From Coriobacteriaceae bacterium (GTDB taxonomy: Bacteria; Actinomycetota; Coriobacteriia; Coriobacteriales; Eggerthellaceae): a DNA stretch of 6,532 nt. The stretch's first letter is position 1. Each line of letters begins with the position of its first letter. A program made the translations under genes and the position numbers. Location: positions 1 through 6,532 of the forward strand of contig SUUF01000088.1 in NCBI GenBank assembly GCA_015062635.1, written 5' to 3'. The notes below the pieces were generated by a model, which saw only the letters and a program-made list of their open reading frames with translations, did no database searches and was not told where the DNA came from. Below, one piece after another: positions 4,826 to 6,532 of this stretch.

Positions 4826-6316
4826 ATGCCGCAAGGATTGAAGCGATATGTCGTGACGTGCGGCATCGTCGTCGCGATTTTCCTCATCTTGGCTGCGCTG
4901 TTCGCCTCGGCGATAAGCAGCAGCGACTCGGCGCAAAGCGTTGACGGTTTGCGGGTTGCCTCCGATGCGACGGCCGTTGCGACCGACGATGCAAGTTTCG
5001 GCTTCGATTCCTTCACGCGGGCGAACCGCGGCACCGCGAAACTGTATTCCGGTTCGTATTATGGGTATCGCTACCCGCTGGTCTCGCGCGATGCGGTTTC
5101 GGTCGTTGTCGCAAGCGACACGGCCATCGTCTTCATTCCGGAATCGGTGTCCGCTTCCTTGGACGTCGATATTGACGACGCTTCTTTCCAGGCGGCATTC
5201 GAGAACATGCTCGTCGCTATCGATTCGGCGTCGGCGAATGGTGGGCAGACGGTCGACCGGGTGAAGCCGTCATACGTGTTCACGTCTGAGCCCGAAGTCG
5301 AGCTGAACGGCTACACCGTGCGCTATGGCCAGGAAGTGGAAGAGGGCGTGTATTACACGACCGTCTTCAAGACGGGTTTGACGGTTCCCCAGGCGGGTGA
5401 TCCGGGCGACGATGCCGGCGCGGCGAACAAGGCGGCGCTGTATGCCGAATCGTTCAAGCTGCTTCCCGCTTCCGAGGTGAACATCGCCGGCGCGGCGACG
5501 GGCATGGACGCCGTGGCCCAATTCTTCGACACGCTCGATTGGCGGCCGCTATGGGTGAGCTTGCGCGCGACGGCCATCGCGATGCTGTTCATCTTCGTGC
5601 TGGGCCTGCTCGCGGCGTGGGCCACCATTCGCATGCCGAACCGCTGGAAGGGCATCGTCGACACCATCCTCACCATCCCGATGGTGCTTCCCCCGACGGT
5701 ATGCGGCTTCCTGCTGCTGCTTGCGTTCGGCAAGTCGACCGAGCTCGGGCGCTGGCTCATCGCGCATGGCATCGACCTTGTGTTCACGTTCCCGGCGGTC
5801 GTCATCTCGTGCATCGTGGTGGCGTTCCCGTTGATGTACCGCACGGCGCGCGGCGCCTTCGAGGGGCTCGATTCCAATATGCTCGATGCCGCCCGCACGC
5901 TCGGATGGAGCGAGGGCCGCATTTTCCGCACGCTGATGATGCCGCTCACATGGCCTTCCATCGCTGCCGGCACGGTGCTCGCATTCGCGCGCAGCATGGG
6001 CGAATTCGGCGCGACGCTGTTCTTCGCGGGCAATTACGCTGGCGTGACCCAGACCATCCCGATTGCAATCTACTTCGACTGGATGGCAGGCGATACCGAT
6101 GCCGCCATTTTCTGGGTCGGCGTGGTCATCTTGCTTTCGTTCCTGGTCATCTTGTTCGTGAACACCTATTCCGCCCGCACGCAGAAATGGAAGCAGCCGG
6201 GCGGGCCGGCGGCCGGCCGCAAGGTGAAGTCCGGCGCTGCCAGGACCGCTTCCCGCGATGACGGACGAAACGCCGCCGCAGATGCCAATGCGGCGCGGGC
6301 CTCGGAGAGCAGGTGA
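4826..6316 (+). CDS. modB: Molybdate ABC transporter permease ModB with an added extracytoplasmic domain
   Basis: Membrane channel subunit for molybdate import. ModB is normally about 225-230 residues; this one has 496. Residues 9-30 form a first membrane helix. Residues 31 to about 240 are a soluble region predicted to lie outside, rich in Asp, Ser and Tyr, with no motif I recognise. From about 241 to 450 the ordinary ModB core follows, with hydrophobic helices and the EAA loop at about 346-375 (EGLDSNMLDAARTLGWSEGRIFRTLMMPL, given here in parts: EGLDSN, DAARTLGW, MMPL), then FARSMGEFGATLFFAGN. A basic, Ala/Gly-rich tail covers 451-496. The ATG at 4826 follows AGAGGTGA; the GTG at 4820 falls within that site and is rejected. 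modC begins four bases after the stop. The frame is unbroken with no sign of an assembly join, so the extension seems real. Confidence 0.93.
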   Translation: MPQGLKRYVVTCGIVVAIFLILAALFASAISSSDSAQSVDGLRVASDATAVATDDASFGFDSFTRANRGTAKLYSGSYYGYRYPLVSRDAVSVVVASDTAIVFIPESVSASLDVDIDDASFQAAFENMLVAIDSASANGGQTVDRVKPSYVFTSEPEVELNGYTVRYGQEVEEGVYYTTVFKTGLTVPQAGDPGDDAGAANKAALYAESFKLLPASEVNIAGAATGMDAVAQFFDTLDWRPLWVSLRATAIAMLFIFVLGLLAAWATIRMPNRWKGIVDTILTIPMVLPPTVCGFLLLLAFGKSTELGRWLIAHGIDLVFTFPAVVISCIVVAFPLMYRTARGAFEGLDSNMLDAARTLGWSEGRIFRTLMMPLTWPSIAAGTVLAFARSMGEFGATLFFAGNYAGVTQTIPIAIYFDWMAGDTDAAIFWVGVVILLSFLVILFVNTYSARTQKWKQPGGPAAGRKVKSGAARTASRDDGRNAAADANAARASESR

Positions 6317-6320
6317 GTAC

Positions 6321-6532
6321 ATGGGTCTCGTCGTTGACATCCGCAAGAAGCTCGCGCTGTTCGACCTGGAAGTGTCGCTGGAAGTGGGGAACGAGACCCT
6401 GGGTTTCCTCGGTGCGTCGGGCTGCGGGAAAAGCATGACGCTGCGCTGCGTGGCAGGGGTCGAGACGCCCGATGAAGGCAAGATCATCTTGAACGACCGG
6501 GTGCTGTTCGATTCCGCGGCAAAGGTCAACCT
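6321..6532 (+). CDS. modC: Molybdate ABC transporter ATP-binding protein ModC, N-terminus only
   Basis: The first 70 residues of an ABC ATPase that would power ModB from the cytoplasmic side. Walker A is GASGCGKS at 31-38, followed by MTLRCVAGVETPDEGKI, the usual start of the nucleotide-binding domain in anion importers. The beginning (MGLVVDIRKKLALFDLEVSLEV) fits ModC, which has a short strand before the Walker A. Q-loop, signature, Walker B and any C-terminal TOBE/Mop domain lie outside the window. AGGTGA at 6311-6316, overlapping the modB stop, serves as ribosome site for the ATG at 6321, so the two genes are tightly coupled. Assignment as ModC rather than another ABC ATPase rests on position. 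Confidence 0.92.
   Translation, partial: MGLVVDIRKKLALFDLEVSLEVGNETLGFLGASGCGKSMTLRCVAGVETPDEGKIILNDRVLFDSAAKVN

Noticed and set aside
5549..6529. A 326-codon open frame antisense to modB and modC
   Set aside because: Rich in His, Arg and Glu as expected from the reverse of GC-rich coding DNA, with no ribosome site or family motif.
1..6532. Insertion sequences, CRISPR arrays, tRNA or rRNA genes, attachment sites
   Set aside because: No transposase, regularly spaced repeats, cloverleaf or terminal duplications were seen in any intergenic stretch.

Overview
The window holds a molybdenum uptake and molybdenum-cofactor (Moco) locus. From left to right it contains moaA (partial, - strand), moeA (-), a one-component regulator gene with a helix-turn-helix joined to a periplasmic-binding-protein-like domain (-), a two-domain molbindin gene (+), modA (+), modB (+) and the first 70 codons of modC (+). 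The coding DNA is GC-rich. Both GTG and ATG starts are used, and there are strong AGGAGG/AGGTGA-type ribosome sites and an LAGC lipoprotein signal. Together with the HTH/PBP-like regulator and the moeA-moaA order, this suggests a high-GC Gram-positive anaerobe, possibly a coriobacterium of the Eggerthellaceae type. That placement is an inference from style, not from a database match.

Left half, all on the - strand: the regulator gene (GTG start at 2952) is followed by moeA, which has its own promoter near 1878-1906. The moeA stop codon is directly followed by the moaA start codon. MoaA starts pterin synthesis from GTP, and MoeA inserts molybdenum at the end of the pathway.

Right half, all on the + strand: a di-Mop molybdate-binding protein ends in a strong intrinsic terminator (3672-3710). 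A new transcription unit then encodes the lipoprotein ModA, the permease ModB and the ATPase ModC. A perfect 11-bp hairpin between modA and modB may let modA be expressed more strongly than modBC.

A shared palindrome links the parts. The half-site AGAATAA occurs at 1905, 2989, 3018 and 3750, each time within or beside a predicted promoter and apparently nowhere in coding DNA. Two copies form full TTATTCT-N6-AGAATAA type palindromes that cover the -35 and -10 of the regulator gene. A third lies on the modA -10 and a degenerate fourth on the moeA -35. The likely model is that the HTH/PBP-like protein senses molybdate (or a related ligand) and controls itself, modABC, probably the mop gene, and possibly moeA-moaA.

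The least ordinary items are this candidate regulon motif, a ModB permease with an extra extracytoplasmic domain of about 210 residues, and a long structured leader in front of the mop gene.
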